DNA of 64,000 nt from Arcobacter sp. F2176 (GTDB lineage: Bacteria; Campylobacterota; Campylobacteria; Campylobacterales; Arcobacteraceae). The DNA is taken from positions 56,525 to 120,524 of the forward strand of contig NZ_PDJV01000010.1 in assembly GCF_004116465.1 (NCBI RefSeq). The letters run 5' to 3'. The position numbers and the translations under genes were made by a program. Below the pieces are notes generated by a model that was not told the origin of the DNA, ran no database searches, and was given only the letters and a program-made list of their open reading frames with translations. Each line of letters begins with the position of its first letter. Position 1 is the first letter of the stretch. Positions 52,395-61,361 of the stretch are shown piece by piece.

Positions 52395-53219
52395 ATGAAA
52401 CTAATAATATTAATACTATCAATTTTTCTTATTACAAACTTTTGTGTTGCCCAAGAAAATTCAATCAAAATTGGTATTGCTCCTCACTCATCTACTAGAG
52501 TAATTTTACAGTCTCATCAAGATTTGAGACTTTTTCTACAGAATTATTTTAAAAGGCCTGTTCAAATTCTAACAGCAAAAAATTTTAGTGAATTTACTAA
52601 GCGTTCTAATATGGGAATATATTATGATTTGATTTTAACCTCACCAAATCTTGCAGTTCTTGCTCAAAGATTAGGAGAATATACACCTATAATGACTTAC
52701 ACTAAGGGCTTATCAACTATTCTTTTAGCTACTAATAAAGATATTTTAGAAAGTAAAAATCTACCACTTCATGTCATAGGATTAGACCCTGTTTCTTTTC
52801 CAACATTAGATGCGCAAGAATGGTTAGATAATAAAGGCTTTATTGATGGAGATAAAGTAAAATATACATATACAAGTGCAACAGATAGTTCAATATCTAT
52901 ACTTCTAAATAATAATGCAGACATGATAATTTTATCTTTACCAAATTATATAAAACTTATGACAAAAAAAACTAAAGACTTAGTACATGTAATATATCAA
53001 AGTAAACCAAAGCCAAGTAGAATATATCTAGCAAAAAGTGCAGATGGTATTACTTTAGAAGAGTGGGAAAAAGCATTAGATGCTTTTTCAAAATCACCTG
53101 AAGGTAAAAGGCATTTAGAGATCACTAAACTTGAAGGTTTTAAAAAAATTCAAGCAAATGATTTAAACAACTTGAATTCAATAGTGGATAAAACTATGGA
53201 AAGGTTATACAATAAATGA
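52395..53219 (+). CDS. PhnD-type periplasmic substrate-binding protein
   Basis: A secreted binding protein of the phosphate/phosphonate (PhnD/TtrB-like) group, 274 residues with a signal peptide ending NFCVA. KIGIAPHSSTRVI near residues 26-38 and YDLILTSPNLAVLAQRLG are family segments. I chose the ATG at 52395 over GTG at 52383, because AGGTG lies ten bases before it. The histidine kinase begins four bases before its stop (ATGA), and no ABC-transporter genes follow, so it probably works as a sensor input, not for uptake. Confidence 0.87.
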   Translation: MKLIILILSIFLITNFCVAQENSIKIGIAPHSSTRVILQSHQDLRLFLQNYFKRPVQILTAKNFSEFTKRSNMGIYYDLILTSPNLAVLAQRLGEYTPIMTYTKGLSTILLATNKDILESKNLPLHVIGLDPVSFPTLDAQEWLDNKGFIDGDKVKYTYTSATDSSISILLNNNADMIILSLPNYIKLMTKKTKDLVHVIYQSKPKPSRIYLAKSADGITLEEWEKALDAFSKSPEGKRHLEITKLEGFKKIQANDLNNLNSIVDKTMERLYNK

Positions 53220-54712
53220 AAATATCATTATCTTGGAAATGGGTAATTGCAAGTTTAATAATTGAAGGGTTAATGCTAACTTTAATGGTAATTAAAAATG
53301 TAAATCAGTTAGAAACAAACCTATCTACCCAAACAAATATAAGATTAGATGAACAAAAAATATTGTTAAAAAGTGCCTTAGTAGCACCTTTTGTTCAAAT
53401 GGATTATGCCACAATTAATGCGATTTTAAATGAAACAAAAAATATCCCAACTGTAGATTATTTGGTAGTTGTAGATAATCAAAATAATTGTATTGCCAAT
53501 GTTGGATGGAATGATTGTTCAAACTTACCAACAAAAGAGTTAGATCCTTTTAGTAAAAAATCATTGGAAGATGAAAGATTTGATACAAGTATTCCTATAA
53601 GTTTATTTTCCCAATCATTAGGTAAAGTCTATTTAGGTCTTTCTACAAAATTTTATATTCAAGCAAAAAAAGAGATGATTACTCGTAGCATTATTATTGC
53701 ATTGATAGAATTAATATTATCAGCAATTTTACTTATAGCAATAAGTAAATGGATTACAAAAAATTTAGTTAAATTGACCCATAGTGCAAATGCAATTGCA
53801 CATGGAGATTATTCACAAAGAATAAATTTGGGAGATAGTAAAGAGACATTTGAACTACAAGAATCTTTTAATCTTATGGCTAAAAATATTGAAAAAAACA
53901 TAATCGACTTAAAATATTTAAATAAAAAAGAAAAAAAATTATTTGAAAATCTCAAATCCCAAGTAGAAAAAAATCATGAACAAGATATTCTTCTAAAACA
54001 TCAATCAAGAATGGCAATTATTGGGGAGATGCTTAATAATATTGCTCATCAATGGAGACAACCTTTAAGTGCTATTACTATTCAAATGAGCAGTTTAAAA
54101 CTAAGAAAAGAATTAGAACTTTTAGAAGAAAATGAAATAGAAAATACAGCAGATAGTGTAATGAAATATGCAAATTATTTAAGTAGTACAATTGATGATT
54201 TTAGAGATTATATAAGAGATAATAATGATAAAAAAGAGTATTTCAACATAGAAATTTCTTTAAATAAAGCCATTGATATAGTATCTGCTTCTTTAAAAAA
54301 CCATTTTATCACACTAAATATTATACACTGTGAAGATGAATTATTCGTAGATGGTGTAATAAATGAATTAACACAAGTTTTTATAAATATTCTTAATAAC
54401 TCAAAAGATATATTAAATGAAAATGATATAAAAGATAAAGTAATTGAAATAGAGTTTTTTAAAAAAGACAATGAAATAACTATTACAATACAAGATAATG
54501 CAGGTGGAGTTAGAGAGGATATTATCGATAAAATATTTGACCCATACTTTACTACAAAATATAAAAGTCAAGGTACTGGAATTGGGTTATATATGAGTAC
54601 AAAAATTATTCATGAACATTTTTCAGGTGAGATACTTGTAAAAAATGAAAACATAACATATAATAATAAAACTTATAAAGGTGCAAAATTTTATGTAATT
54701 TTACCAATATAA
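53216..54712 (+). CDS. membrane sensor histidine kinase
   Basis: A 498-residue sensor kinase: TM1 (about 9-27), periplasmic sensor domain (28-155), TM2 (157-177), HAMP (178-230), then coiled coil. The H-box is IGEMLNNIAHQWRQPLSAI with phosphorylatable His278. The ATPase domain has the N-box, IQDNAGGVREDI (G1) and GTGIGLYMSTK (G2). It is translationally coupled to the PhnD-type binding protein, which probably signals through it. No response regulator is encoded nearby. Confidence 0.93.
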   Translation: MKISLSWKWVIASLIIEGLMLTLMVIKNVNQLETNLSTQTNIRLDEQKILLKSALVAPFVQMDYATINAILNETKNIPTVDYLVVVDNQNNCIANVGWNDCSNLPTKELDPFSKKSLEDERFDTSIPISLFSQSLGKVYLGLSTKFYIQAKKEMITRSIIIALIELILSAILLIAISKWITKNLVKLTHSANAIAHGDYSQRINLGDSKETFELQESFNLMAKNIEKNIIDLKYLNKKEKKLFENLKSQVEKNHEQDILLKHQSRMAIIGEMLNNIAHQWRQPLSAITIQMSSLKLRKELELLEENEIENTADSVMKYANYLSSTIDDFRDYIRDNNDKKEYFNIEISLNKAIDIVSASLKNHFITLNIIHCEDELFVDGVINELTQVFINILNNSKDILNENDIKDKVIEIEFFKKDNEITITIQDNAGGVREDIIDKIFDPYFTTKYKSQGTGIGLYMSTKIIHEHFSGEILVKNENITYNNKTYKGAKFYVILPI

Positions 54713-54719
54713 TTTTTTA

Positions 54720-55010
54720 TTAATATTTAATTTTATATTTTTTTTGTTCTTCATTATATATTCGTGATACATGAATCAAACTAAGTAGCTTTATTAATGG
54801 CTTTATTAAAAACTGTGCACTACCCACTATAAACAACCAAGTACCACTTTGCATAAGAGAATCATTTAAAAAGAAAATACTTCCAATTAAAAACCAAATG
54901 GCAATAAGTAAATCATTTATAACACCTAATGCTTCATAACGACGCTGAATTACAAAATGCCGACTTCCTATATCTAAATCCAATTCATTGTTTTTTTCAT
55001 AAAAAACCAC
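54720..55010 (-). CDS. YrhK domain protein
   Basis: A 96-residue membrane protein with two hydrophobic segments. FVIQRRYEALGVINDLLIAIWFLIGSIFF and GTWLFIVGSAQFLIKPLIKL are YrhK signatures. Its role is not known. It converges with the histidine kinase. Confidence 0.82.
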   Translation of the reverse strand: MVFYEKNNELDLDIGSRHFVIQRRYEALGVINDLLIAIWFLIGSIFFLNDSLMQSGTWLFIVGSAQFLIKPLIKLLSLIHVSRIYNEEQKKYKIKY

Positions 55011-55082
55011 TAAGTTCCTCCAGATAATACTTTTTCTACATACATTATATGAAAAAACTCTAATAAGAAGATAAGATAAGAT

Positions 55083-55649
55083 TTAAAATAATGTTTTCTC
55101 TTCCTCCAAAGAAAGATAACGCCATTTGCCAATCTCTACGTCAAGTTTAAAGTTTCCTATGCTGATTCGATTTAAGCTTAAGACTTTCAAAGGTGTTCCA
55201 AATTTTGGATCTTTTAGTGCGCCAAAAAGCCTACGAATATGCCGATTCTTGCCCTCTTCAAGTTCCACTAAGAGTTTTGTTTTAGCACCACCAATACCTA
55301 CTTTTACAACTTTTGCCTTTAATAGACCATGAATACTTTCCACTCCCTTACTGGCTTGAAAAATATGCTCATCAGTAACATAGCCCCTAACCCAAATCTC
55401 ATATATCTTAGTACAATTGCCAGGTTTAGTTAAAGCATCACCTATCTTGCCATTAGTTGTAAATAACAAAAGCCCTTTAGACTCTAAATCAAGACGCCCT
55501 ATTGGCATCCAGCCATCGTGAAAAGCCCAATCAGGCAATAAGTCATAAACTGTCTTTCTCCCAAGGTCATCAGTTCGAGTGACCAAATATCCCTTTGGCT
55601 TATTAAGTACTAATAGTATTTTAGAATCATTTGCTGTAATATTTATCAG
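55083..55649 (-). CDS. RsuA/RluE-type pseudouridine synthase
   Basis: An rRNA pseudouridine synthase of the RsuA/RluB/RluE group. The catalytic motif is GRLDLESKGLLLFTTNG, and GKNRHIRRLFGAL is the conserved C-terminal block. The conserved start segment ILLVLNKPKGYLVTRTDD lies upstream of the first TTG (55586), so the true start must be earlier. The frame upstream has no ATG, GTG or TTG before a stop; CTG at 55649, with AAAGGA five bases before it, is the best candidate, giving about 188 residues. The protein lacks the S4 domain, as in RluE. Confidence 0.85.
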   Translation of the reverse strand: MINITANDSKILLVLNKPKGYLVTRTDDLGRKTVYDLLPDWAFHDGWMPIGRLDLESKGLLLFTTNGKIGDALTKPGNCTKIYEIWVRGYVTDEHIFQASKGVESIHGLLKAKVVKVGIGGAKTKLLVELEEGKNRHIRRLFGALKDPKFGTPLKVLSLNRISIGNFKLDVEIGKWRYLSLEEEKTLF

Positions 55650-55803
55650 GTATATCCTTTAGGTGTTTTGATAAGCCCTAAATTAAGATTTTGCTAATAA
55701 CTTTAATTATGAGATTCTCTATTTTAAAATATTTGTTGATATTATAGCCATTAAAGTAGGAAGGATAGAGAAATAAAATTTAATTTAATAATTAATTAGT
55801 ATT

Positions 55804-56355
55804 TTATCCTAGAAATTTCATACGCAAGTAATTTAATTGCTCCAGATAAGCTACTTTATTATAATTAGTTGAGTGGAAATTCATAAAACCATGTAAATAA
55901 TCTACTTTTGTAGTTTTTACTTTTTGTTTTTTCGATAAGTCAGATTGCAGCTTCAAAACATCATAATGAATCTCCATTTTAGGGAAAATTAACTCTACTT
56001 CAAATAAAGGATTTATTTCTTTAAAGTTTCTAATTTGAGAGCCATAATAACAAACTCCACAACTAATATTTTTAACTGATGAATTTTTAGATAATTTCCA
56101 AATCACGGAAGCACCAACACTAAAGCCAATCAAAGTGGTAACTGAAGAAATAGATGTAGTTAATTTTAGTAATTTAAAAAAATACTTATCAACTCCTACA
56201 TTATCCACAAAATAAGAATATGCTTCCGCTTCATTTTTAAAGTTCATATTTATACTATCATAAGGATCTAATATAATATTTGCATTCAGTTCTTCTGCCA
56301 AATTTATCAAAGCAGGTGTTTTACCAAATACATCTGAAACTAAAATTATACTCAT
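55804..56355 (-). CDS. alpha/beta hydrolase, dienelactone-hydrolase-like
   Basis: A 183-residue alpha/beta hydrolase. The nucleophile elbow is LIGFSVGASVIW, CGVCYYGSQIRNF is typical of the dienelactone hydrolase group, and HGFMN holds the catalytic His. The length is shorter than the usual 230, so one cap or strand region is reduced. The substrate is unknown. It stands alone. Confidence 0.75.
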   Translation of the reverse strand: MSIILVSDVFGKTPALINLAEELNANIILDPYDSINMNFKNEAEAYSYFVDNVGVDKYFFKLLKLTTSISSVTTLIGFSVGASVIWKLSKNSSVKNISCGVCYYGSQIRNFKEINPLFEVELIFPKMEIHYDVLKLQSDLSKKQKVKTTKVDYLHGFMNFHSTNYNKVAYLEQLNYLRMKFLG

Positions 56356-56380
56356 GAACCTCTACTTTACTTATTAATTA

Positions 56381-57361
56381 TCACTGTATCCCATCTCGTA
56401 TGCATCGAACATAATTACTAGCATTTTTGAGATCACTATATCCATCACCATTATCAAAATATATACTCCATGCTCGTTCACTATTATTATTGTTTGAAGT
56501 AGCACTCCAATACCAATTGGAACTAATATTTTTCAATTTATCTTTTTGTGTAGAAAGATTTTTCAGTTCATCCTTAGTAGGGAGTCTCCAATCTTTAAAT
56601 TTAGCAAGAGTTAAGTTTTTACAATAACTCATAGCCGTATCACCAACTATATTAAAATAGTTTTTCCCATCATAATTTGTTTTAGTTAGCCATGATTTTT
56701 TGATTTTTAATACAGCACTATTATCTTGCCACATAAGTTTTTGTTTTTTATCTATATAAATACTCTTTTTTTCTTCTTTTCTTATTCTCTCTTTTTCTAT
56801 TCTTTCTCTTTGCTTTTTCTCTTTTTCCATTTTATATTTTTGTGCTTCAATATCAAAATCTAAAGTAATCTCTTCAATTGTATCTTTAGATACATCAAAA
56901 TTTAATCTTTTATCTAAAAAATTATCAGCACTTACATCAACGGTATAGACTCCTCGTGGAAATCTAAGATTAGAATTATATTTTTTATTATTTAATAGTA
57001 TTTCTGAGTTAGGAACACTAATTAGTAGTGTTATAAAATATGTTGGTTGTGTTTCTATTTCATCTATAGTGACCCACACATCACTTTTAAGATTATTATT
57101 TTTTGATTTTCTAAGTCTTACATAATTTTCTTTTATATCAACAATATTATATTCTTTTCCTCTTTTTAGAACTTGTATAACTTCTTTATCTTTTCCATAT
57201 GTGTTATATCCATTTACATCGTTTTTAATATAAATTTTTTTAGTAATATTATATTTATTTAACATAACATTTAACTCTTCTTGATGGGGTAAACAAGCAG
57301 TCATTACAAATATCATAAAAATGCCTAAAAAAAGTTGTATAAAATTTTTTATTTTTCTCAC
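56381..57361 (-). CDS. lipoprotein with PEGA-like and DUF1566 domains
   Basis: A 326-residue lipoprotein. A lipobox M-T-A-C places the lipidated Cys at residue 23. An SH3-like segment near 65-105 (GKEYNIVDIKENYVRLRK) is followed by a PEGA-like strand region (SEILLNNKKYNSNLRFPRG), a charged coiled coil near 175-205, and a C-terminal DUF1566 domain with WQDNSAVLKI, KDWRLPTKDEL and SAWS/W-Y-W-S-A-T type motifs. Membrane-anchored and probably surface- or periplasm-exposed. It lies divergent from the glucan synthase. Confidence 0.78.
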   Translation of the reverse strand: MRKIKNFIQLFLGIFMIFVMTACLPHQEELNVMLNKYNITKKIYIKNDVNGYNTYGKDKEVIQVLKRGKEYNIVDIKENYVRLRKSKNNNLKSDVWVTIDEIETQPTYFITLLISVPNSEILLNNKKYNSNLRFPRGVYTVDVSADNFLDKRLNFDVSKDTIEEITLDFDIEAQKYKMEKEKKQRERIEKERIRKEEKKSIYIDKKQKLMWQDNSAVLKIKKSWLTKTNYDGKNYFNIVGDTAMSYCKNLTLAKFKDWRLPTKDELKNLSTQKDKLKNISSNWYWSATSNNNNSERAWSIYFDNGDGYSDLKNASNYVRCIRDGIQ

Positions 57362-57545
57362 TAAAAATCTCCATTCATATTTTCAATATTATAAATTCAT
57401 TAAAAATTAGATTGAGAATTATAGCAGATATGGATTAACCACTCATTATATCTTAAGTCCATAAGCTAATAAGTAGTAATGTTTTTATACAATTGCACTT
57501 ATAAGGTATCTAAATAAATACTTAATTACACGACAAAGGACAAAT

Positions 57546-60071
57546 TTGAGATATATTATATTAAGTATTATCATTGCAATCTTATTTCAAATATTCTTTT
57601 GGATTTCTCATAATAATTTAGTCACACTAATTGAATCACCATCTAAGAAAGTACAATCATTATCTTATACTCCATATTATGGGTATGAAAAAAAAGTTTT
57701 ATCACAGGAACAAATAAAAAATGATTTGAAGATTTTGTCACCTATTGCAAAAAAAATTAGAACTTACTCTTCAATAGATGCACAAATTATATTAGAAGCT
57801 ACAGATGAAAAAATCATGCCTATTGATTTAGGTATTTGGTTAAGTGGTGATTATAAAAAAAATGATATAGAAATTCAAAAAGCTTTAAAATTACTTAAAA
57901 AATACCCAAATAGAATTGAAAATATTATTGTAGGAAATGAAGTTTTACTGAGAAAAGATTTAACTAAAAAGGAACTCTTTGCATATATTGATTATATGAA
58001 AGAGTTCACTGATAAACCCATCTCAAGTGCTGAAACTTGGGATATTTGGGAAAAGACTAAAGAGTTAACTAATCATGTTGATTTTATAACAATCCATATC
58101 TTGCCATATTGGGAAGAAGTACCTATCAAACAATTTAACAGTTTTGTTATAGACAAATATAAGGCAATTGAAAATCTATTTCCAAATAAAAAGATATATA
58201 TTGGAGAGATAGGTTGGCCAAGTAATGGTTATAATAATGTTAAGGCTATACCTAATTTAAAAAATGAAGCAACAGCCATTAGAGGATTTATAAATCTTGC
58301 TAAAGATAATAGTTGGTCTTATAATATAATTGAAGCGTTTGACCAACCATGGAAAGGTTATGCAGAAGGTAATATAGGACAATATTGGGGAATATTTGAT
58401 GCTCAAAGAAATTTAAAGTTTAAATTAGTAGGAGATATTGAATTAAACCAATTTTGGTTTTATCAAATGATTGCCACTATTATAATAGGGGCTTTATTAA
58501 CATTTTTTGGACTAAGAAATAAAAAGTTAAATATCTATCATGCCTTAGCTTATGCAATAGTAGCTCAAGGTATGGCAGTGGGGATTGTAATGGCATTTAT
58601 GTATCCTTTCATCAACTATATGAATTTGGGGATGTGGGGGATGTGGGGGATAGGAACACTTCTAATGATACCTCTTGTAATTATGACCCTTGCAAAAGCA
58701 AATGAACTTTTTAAATCTTCAATTGGTACACCTCCCACAAGAATATTTCCTCTTAATTTAACATCTGAGAATATCCCTTTTGTCTCTATTCATGTACCAG
58801 CATATAAAGAGCAACCTCATGCCTTAGCTGAAACTTTACAAGCACTGTCTAATCTAAAGTACCCAAACTATGAAGTTCTTGTAATAATTAACAATACACC
58901 AGAAGAATTTTATTGGAAACCCATTGAAACCCTATGCAAGGAATTAGGTAATAAATTTGTATTTATGAATATAACTTGTACAGGATTTAAAGCTGGGGCA
59001 TTAAATAAAGCCTTAGAACAAACAAATAAAGATGCTGAAATCATAGCAGTAATCGATGCAGATTATGTAGTTGAACCTACTTGGTTAGTTGATTTAGTTC
59101 CTCTATTTGATGACCCCAAAGTTGCCATAGTACAAGCACCACAAGATCATAGAGATGGTGATGAATCTATCATAAAAACAGCAATGAATGAAGAGTATGC
59201 AGGTTTCTTTGATATTGGAATGATTGATAGAAATGAAGAAAATGCCATAGTTGTACATGGAACAATGGTTATGGTTAGATTAAGTGCAATGCTAAAAGTT
59301 GGTGGATGGGGAACAGATACCATCGTAGAAGATAGTGAACTTGGGCTTAGGTTATTTGAAGCAGGTTATATAGCACACTATACAAATAAAAGATATGGTT
59401 ATGGTCTTCTTCCTGATACATTTGAAGCATTTAAAACTCAAAGGCATAGATGGGCTTATGGAGCTATACAAATTCTAAAAAAACACTGGAAGGAATTTAA
59501 ACCCTCAGCTACTAAACTTAGTTCCACTCAAAAGAAAAAGTTTATTACTGGATGGATTTTTTGGTTAAGTGATGCTATGGGCCCTATAATGGCTATCATG
59601 AATATTATTTGGGTGCCTGTTATTATATTTGTTGGTGTTACAATTCCTACTATTCCACTAACAGTTCCAATTATTACTGCATTTTTAGTAAATGTTTTGC
59701 ATACTTTTATTTTATATAGGATCAAAGTAAAAGCTAGTTTTAAAGAGACTTTCTTAAGTTCTATTGCCTCTATGAGTCTACAACTTATTATTTTTAAAGC
59801 AGTTTGGGATGGATTTGTAAAAGATGGGTTGCCTTTTAAAAGAACACAAAAAGGTGGAAAAGCTAAAAAGAGTGATAACCCAATAATATATGAAACTATT
59901 TTATGTTTATTATTACTAATCTCTTTTTTCACACTAATTTATATAAATAAAACAAGAATAATAGAAATATATGTATTTGCAATAACTATATTTATTCAAA
60001 GTATCCCCTATATCTCAGCAATTATTATGAGATATTTAGAATTATACTCTATAAAAAACCAGAAAAATTAG
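57546..60071 (+). CDS. GH17-GT2 fusion, beta-1,3/1,6-glucan synthase-like (NdvB/NdvC type)
   Basis: An 841-residue membrane enzyme. A signal-anchor (2-20) leads to a GH17-type TIM-barrel domain (about 40-290) with Glu132 in VGNEV and Glu221 in IGEIGWPS at the catalytic positions. Then come two to three membrane segments (305-385), a family 2 glycosyltransferase domain (about 410-640) with DADY (504-507), EDSELG (595-600) and QRHRW (632-636), and more membrane segments to the end. It follows the layout of rhizobial NdvC-like glucan synthases. The start is TTG at 57546. The product is inferred to be a periplasmic or exported beta-glucan. Confidence 0.85.
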   Translation: MRYIILSIIIAILFQIFFWISHNNLVTLIESPSKKVQSLSYTPYYGYEKKVLSQEQIKNDLKILSPIAKKIRTYSSIDAQIILEATDEKIMPIDLGIWLSGDYKKNDIEIQKALKLLKKYPNRIENIIVGNEVLLRKDLTKKELFAYIDYMKEFTDKPISSAETWDIWEKTKELTNHVDFITIHILPYWEEVPIKQFNSFVIDKYKAIENLFPNKKIYIGEIGWPSNGYNNVKAIPNLKNEATAIRGFINLAKDNSWSYNIIEAFDQPWKGYAEGNIGQYWGIFDAQRNLKFKLVGDIELNQFWFYQMIATIIIGALLTFFGLRNKKLNIYHALAYAIVAQGMAVGIVMAFMYPFINYMNLGMWGMWGIGTLLMIPLVIMTLAKANELFKSSIGTPPTRIFPLNLTSENIPFVSIHVPAYKEQPHALAETLQALSNLKYPNYEVLVIINNTPEEFYWKPIETLCKELGNKFVFMNITCTGFKAGALNKALEQTNKDAEIIAVIDADYVVEPTWLVDLVPLFDDPKVAIVQAPQDHRDGDESIIKTAMNEEYAGFFDIGMIDRNEENAIVVHGTMVMVRLSAMLKVGGWGTDTIVEDSELGLRLFEAGYIAHYTNKRYGYGLLPDTFEAFKTQRHRWAYGAIQILKKHWKEFKPSATKLSSTQKKKFITGWIFWLSDAMGPIMAIMNIIWVPVIIFVGVTIPTIPLTVPIITAFLVNVLHTFILYRIKVKASFKETFLSSIASMSLQLIIFKAVWDGFVKDGLPFKRTQKGGKAKKSDNPIIYETILCLLLLISFFTLIYINKTRIIEIYVFAITIFIQSIPYISAIIMRYLELYSIKNQKN

Positions 60072-60079
60072 TTATTATT

Positions 60080-60427
60080 TTATTCACCATTTAAAACAGA
60101 CAGAACTGTTGCTCTTGAAGTACCTAGTTCTGTTGTTATCTTTGATATATTTATATCACCATTTTCATTGTAATACTCTTCATTATCTAGCATTTTTAAT
60201 ATAGCATCTTTTTTATCAAGTATCTCTTGAGATGTTTGCCTAGTTTGAAAAGTAAAGTCTTCTTCCCTCATAGTTTGAAGTGCTTCTAAATCTTTTTTTA
60301 TAGTTGGAACTGTAACTTTTAACTCTTTTGCTAAATCTTTTGGGTCTTCAATACCACGCAAAATCAAATCTCTTAAAGCTATTCTTCTAGTTTTTATTTT
60401 ACGCCTACGATGATAAGATATTTTCAT
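60080..60427 (-). CDS. hypothetical helix-turn-helix protein
   Basis: A 115-residue protein. The N-terminus is basic (KISYHRRRKIKTRR), and LILRGIEDPKDLAKELKVTVPTIKKDLEAL is a convincing helix-turn-helix. A second predicted HTH lies at the C-terminus, INISKITTELGTSRATVLSVLNG. It probably binds DNA. It follows the gene upstream by two bases, so they are likely co-translated. I know no named family. Confidence 0.65.
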   Translation of the reverse strand: MKISYHRRRKIKTRRIALRDLILRGIEDPKDLAKELKVTVPTIKKDLEALQTMREEDFTFQTRQTSQEILDKKDAILKMLDNEEYYNENGDINISKITTELGTSRATVLSVLNGE

Positions 60428-60429
60428 AA

Positions 60430-60819
60430 CTATTCTTCAAAATTAGCAAAAGCACTTTCAACATTTGGAATACTTTTATAGCTAGTTTTAGTTAGTTTTA
60501 CCTTTCCTGTTTTTATATCACACACTGCAAGTCTAAAGCTAGCTCCAATAGATGGCTCGATAACGCAAACTATTTTGCCATCTATTTCTCTTGTTGTATA
60601 AATAGTACCTTGAAGAGAATTAAAAAAATATTTTGGATAAGTTAATGGTGTTATTTCAACAATATCTATAGCTTCCCTATTTTCAAGAGTTTCTAATATA
60701 ATCATGGCATCATCATAATTATCAAAATGAATACACCAATCATCAAATCTCTTATTAAAATTTTCTAAATCCTCATCTAGAAATCTACCAGCTAAAGATT
60801 GTAAAGCAAATATAGACAT
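60430..60819 (-). CDS. hypothetical protein, partner of the HTH protein
   Basis: A soluble protein of about 129 residues without a recognised domain. It has a helical N-terminus and a strand-rich second half (GTIYTTREIDGKIVCVIEPSIG). I chose the ATG at 60819, because AAGG lies eight bases before it; GTG at 60828 overlaps this site. The stop precedes the HTH gene by two bases. The pair layout resembles a two-component toxin-antitoxin or repressor module, but no known toxin fold is seen, so this stays speculative. Confidence 0.6.
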   Translation of the reverse strand: MSIFALQSLAGRFLDEDLENFNKRFDDWCIHFDNYDDAMIILETLENREAIDIVEITPLTYPKYFFNSLQGTIYTTREIDGKIVCVIEPSIGASFRLAVCDIKTGKVKLTKTSYKSIPNVESAFANFEE

Positions 60820-60912
60820 AAAACACACCTTAAATATATAAATTAAAAACTAATTTTAGCATTTTAACTTTAAATATAAAAATAGTTAAGTGTCCTAATA
60901 TCAAAATTATAA

Positions 60913-61260
60913 TTAAACCTTTAGAAGAGAACTCCATGTTCCTGCATTGTGAATATTTTCAAATCCTTCTGCCACTAAAGTACGCTTTGCTAGTGCACTT
61001 CTACTACCACTAGCACAACAAAGTATTATGGGCTTAGTATTATCTAACTCTTTTATTCTATTTTTAAGTGAATCCAAGGGAATATTTATACTTCCATCTT
61101 TGTGAGCCAAGACATATTCTTCTACACTTCTAACATCAACAATTTGACCACCTTGAGAAAGTAAAGATGGAACAAGTTTTAAGACCTTATATTGACTATA
61201 CTTTTTATAAGCTATAAAAGCTAATATTGCAATAAATGCATAAATTATATTTTCGTTCAA
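60913..61260 (-). CDS. membrane-anchored rhodanese-like protein
   Basis: A single N-terminal hydrophobic segment (3-18) anchors a rhodanese domain. The VRSVEEYVLAHKDGSINIPLDSL segment and the active loop PIILCCASGSRSALAKR, with the catalytic Cys, are family hallmarks. Function may be sulfur transfer or signalling. The length of 115 residues is typical for single-domain members. Confidence 0.88.
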   Translation of the reverse strand: MNENIIYAFIAILAFIAYKKYSQYKVLKLVPSLLSQGGQIVDVRSVEEYVLAHKDGSINIPLDSLKNRIKELDNTKPIILCCASGSRSALAKRTLVAEGFENIHNAGTWSSLLKV

Positions 61261-61361
61261 AACTATCCTTTAAATATATTTCATATTCTAATGAAATATC
61301 ACTTACAACCTTTAAAAAAAAGATTAGTTAAAACTCATCTATTATAAATATTAGGATTTAA

